Shown: positions 6,590 through 7,306 of the stretch, in pieces
Numbering within the stretch: position 1 is the first letter of the stretch
How the letters are laid out: each line of letters opens with the position of its first letter
NCBI GenBank assembly: GCA_029882335.1
Contig: JAOUKW010000207.1
Coordinates: 1 to 7,306 of the forward strand
DNA length: 7,306 nucleotides
Direction: 5' to 3'
From: Candidatus Heimdallarchaeota archaeon
GTDB taxonomy: Archaea; Asgardarchaeota; Heimdallarchaeia; Heimdallarchaeales; Kariarchaeaceae
Notes under the pieces: model-generated
Databases searched by the model: none
What the model saw: the letters and a program-made list of their open reading frames with translations, nothing else
What the model was told of the DNA's origin: nothing
Made by a program: the position numbers and the translations under genes

Positions 6590-6687
6590 ATAAATAATAT
6601 ATGATGAAAAATATTAAAACAATATACTTGTATTAATAAAAATGGTTGTTAATTGATAAAATAGTAAAAATATTTGATAATTAATAA

Positions 6688-6703
6688 AATAACTATAGTT
6701 ATT
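6688..6703. repeat. 16-bp perfect palindrome
   Basis: AATAACTATAGTTATT is its own reverse complement, with no spacer. It could be the binding site of a dimeric regulator, but there is no adjacent gene to regulate and AT-rich sequence makes chance palindromes commoner. Confidence 0.4.
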
Positions 6704-6744
6704 GAAAAAATGTGAAAGTAATAAGTGGTGGGATTATTAACTAT

Positions 6745-6782
6745 AATCATCTGTAAATTAATTTTCTACAGCTATGATGATT
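6745..6782 (+). other. Bulged hairpin followed by a T-rich tract, possible terminator of an unseen transcript
   Basis: AATCAT (6745-6750) pairs with ATGATT (6777-6782) and CTGTA (6751-6755) pairs with TACAG (6767-6771), with an 11-nt loop and a 5-nt bulge on the right arm. A T-rich stretch (TTTTTTATTTTT from about 6788) follows. This is the layout of an intrinsic terminator on the plus strand, yet no gene lies upstream for about 1 kb. Confidence 0.3.
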
Positions 6783-7306
6783 TTATATTTTTTATTTTTA
6801 AAAAACAATTATCTTTTTATTACATGAAATAATATATTAATTCGTAATATCACAAACAAAAAAACAAAATAGATATTGAAAAATATGAATTACATTTCAA
6901 ATGCAGAGTAATCATGTTTAGTATCATACGTAATGGTAAGTATTTATTTGTATATGTTATATATTTACTCATCAAAAAATTATATTTGGGGTGGTTTAAT
7001 GATATATTAATAAACTCTCAAAATACGCAGCTTATAGTTTAGTATTATGGGAATATATGCAATAAAAATGATTATTTATAAAATAGAAAAAATATTAAAT
7101 AAACAACCAGATTAAATAGGTTGAAATTCATAAATATATATACTATAAACTTTAAAAATTAGTAGGTTATAGCTATGAGATACGCAATTAATTGTTTAAA
7201 AATAATAATCAAAATAATCAAAAATATAATTTCGGAAATACAAAATAAATTTAAAGTATAAATAAAAATATTAATAGAAAAATAACATAAAAAAATAGAA
7301 AAATAA

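Larger units (their letters stand above)
6351..7306. other. Extremely A-rich gene-free stretch at the right end
   Basis: No coding region, tRNA or recognisable RNA gene is visible. Composition is extreme and strand-asymmetric: positions 6361-6420 contain 38 A, 16 T, 4 C and 2 G, and 7201-7260 contain 36 A, 17 T, 4 C and 3 G. The texture is low-complexity, built from short variants of AATAAAA, ACAATAA and ATATTA. The stretch runs to the window edge, so its full length is unknown. Confidence 0.6.

Noticed and set aside
6341..7306. CRISPR array or regular tandem repeat in the A-rich region
   Set aside because: The repeated words are short and irregularly spaced, with no constant repeat length or unique spacers.

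Overview
This 7.3 kb window is AT-rich and looks archaeal. Possible promoters are TATA-like boxes placed about 26-31 bp before the start codon, which suggests leaderless or very short-leader transcripts. No convincing Shine-Dalgarno sites are visible, and a run of nine T's follows the longest gene. The large surface proteins have Ig-like or FnIII-like domains and a C-terminal membrane helix with a basic tail, and there is a degenerate TPR protein. This combination recalls Asgard archaea, perhaps the Heimdallarchaeia side. That placement comes from remembered family style; there is no marker gene here to prove it.

Layout: (1) Positions 2-889 (+) hold the 3' half of a secreted or surface beta-propeller protein that runs off the left edge. 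(2) Positions 1023-1496 (-) hold a startless remnant of a different surface protein: one complete Ig-like domain, a Ser/Pro stalk and a membrane anchor. (3) Positions 1562-2911 (-) encode a TPR protein. (4) A 340-bp divergent spacer carries a 15-bp tandem repeat. (5) Positions 3252-3563 (+) encode a 103-residue membrane protein of unknown function. (6) Positions 3930-5699 (+) encode a complete 589-residue surface protein with a signal peptide, seven propeller repeats, an FnIII-like domain and a membrane anchor; it is a full-length paralogue of gene 1. (7) The last 1.6 kb has no credible gene. Its first part holds short repeats and a 20-nt alternating pyrimidine-purine tract, and the rest is nearly 90% A+T with a strong excess of A on the given strand.

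The theme is cell-surface display. Two paralogous propeller proteins and one broken Ig-domain protein sit within 6 kb, and all three end in a similar anchor. The TPR and small membrane genes lie between them on their own apparent promoters, and nothing in the sequence shows that they act with the surface proteins. I found no defence system, mobile element, CRISPR array, tRNA or rRNA. The most interesting points are the whole-gene duplication of the propeller protein, the domain-sized surface-protein fragment and the gene-free right end.
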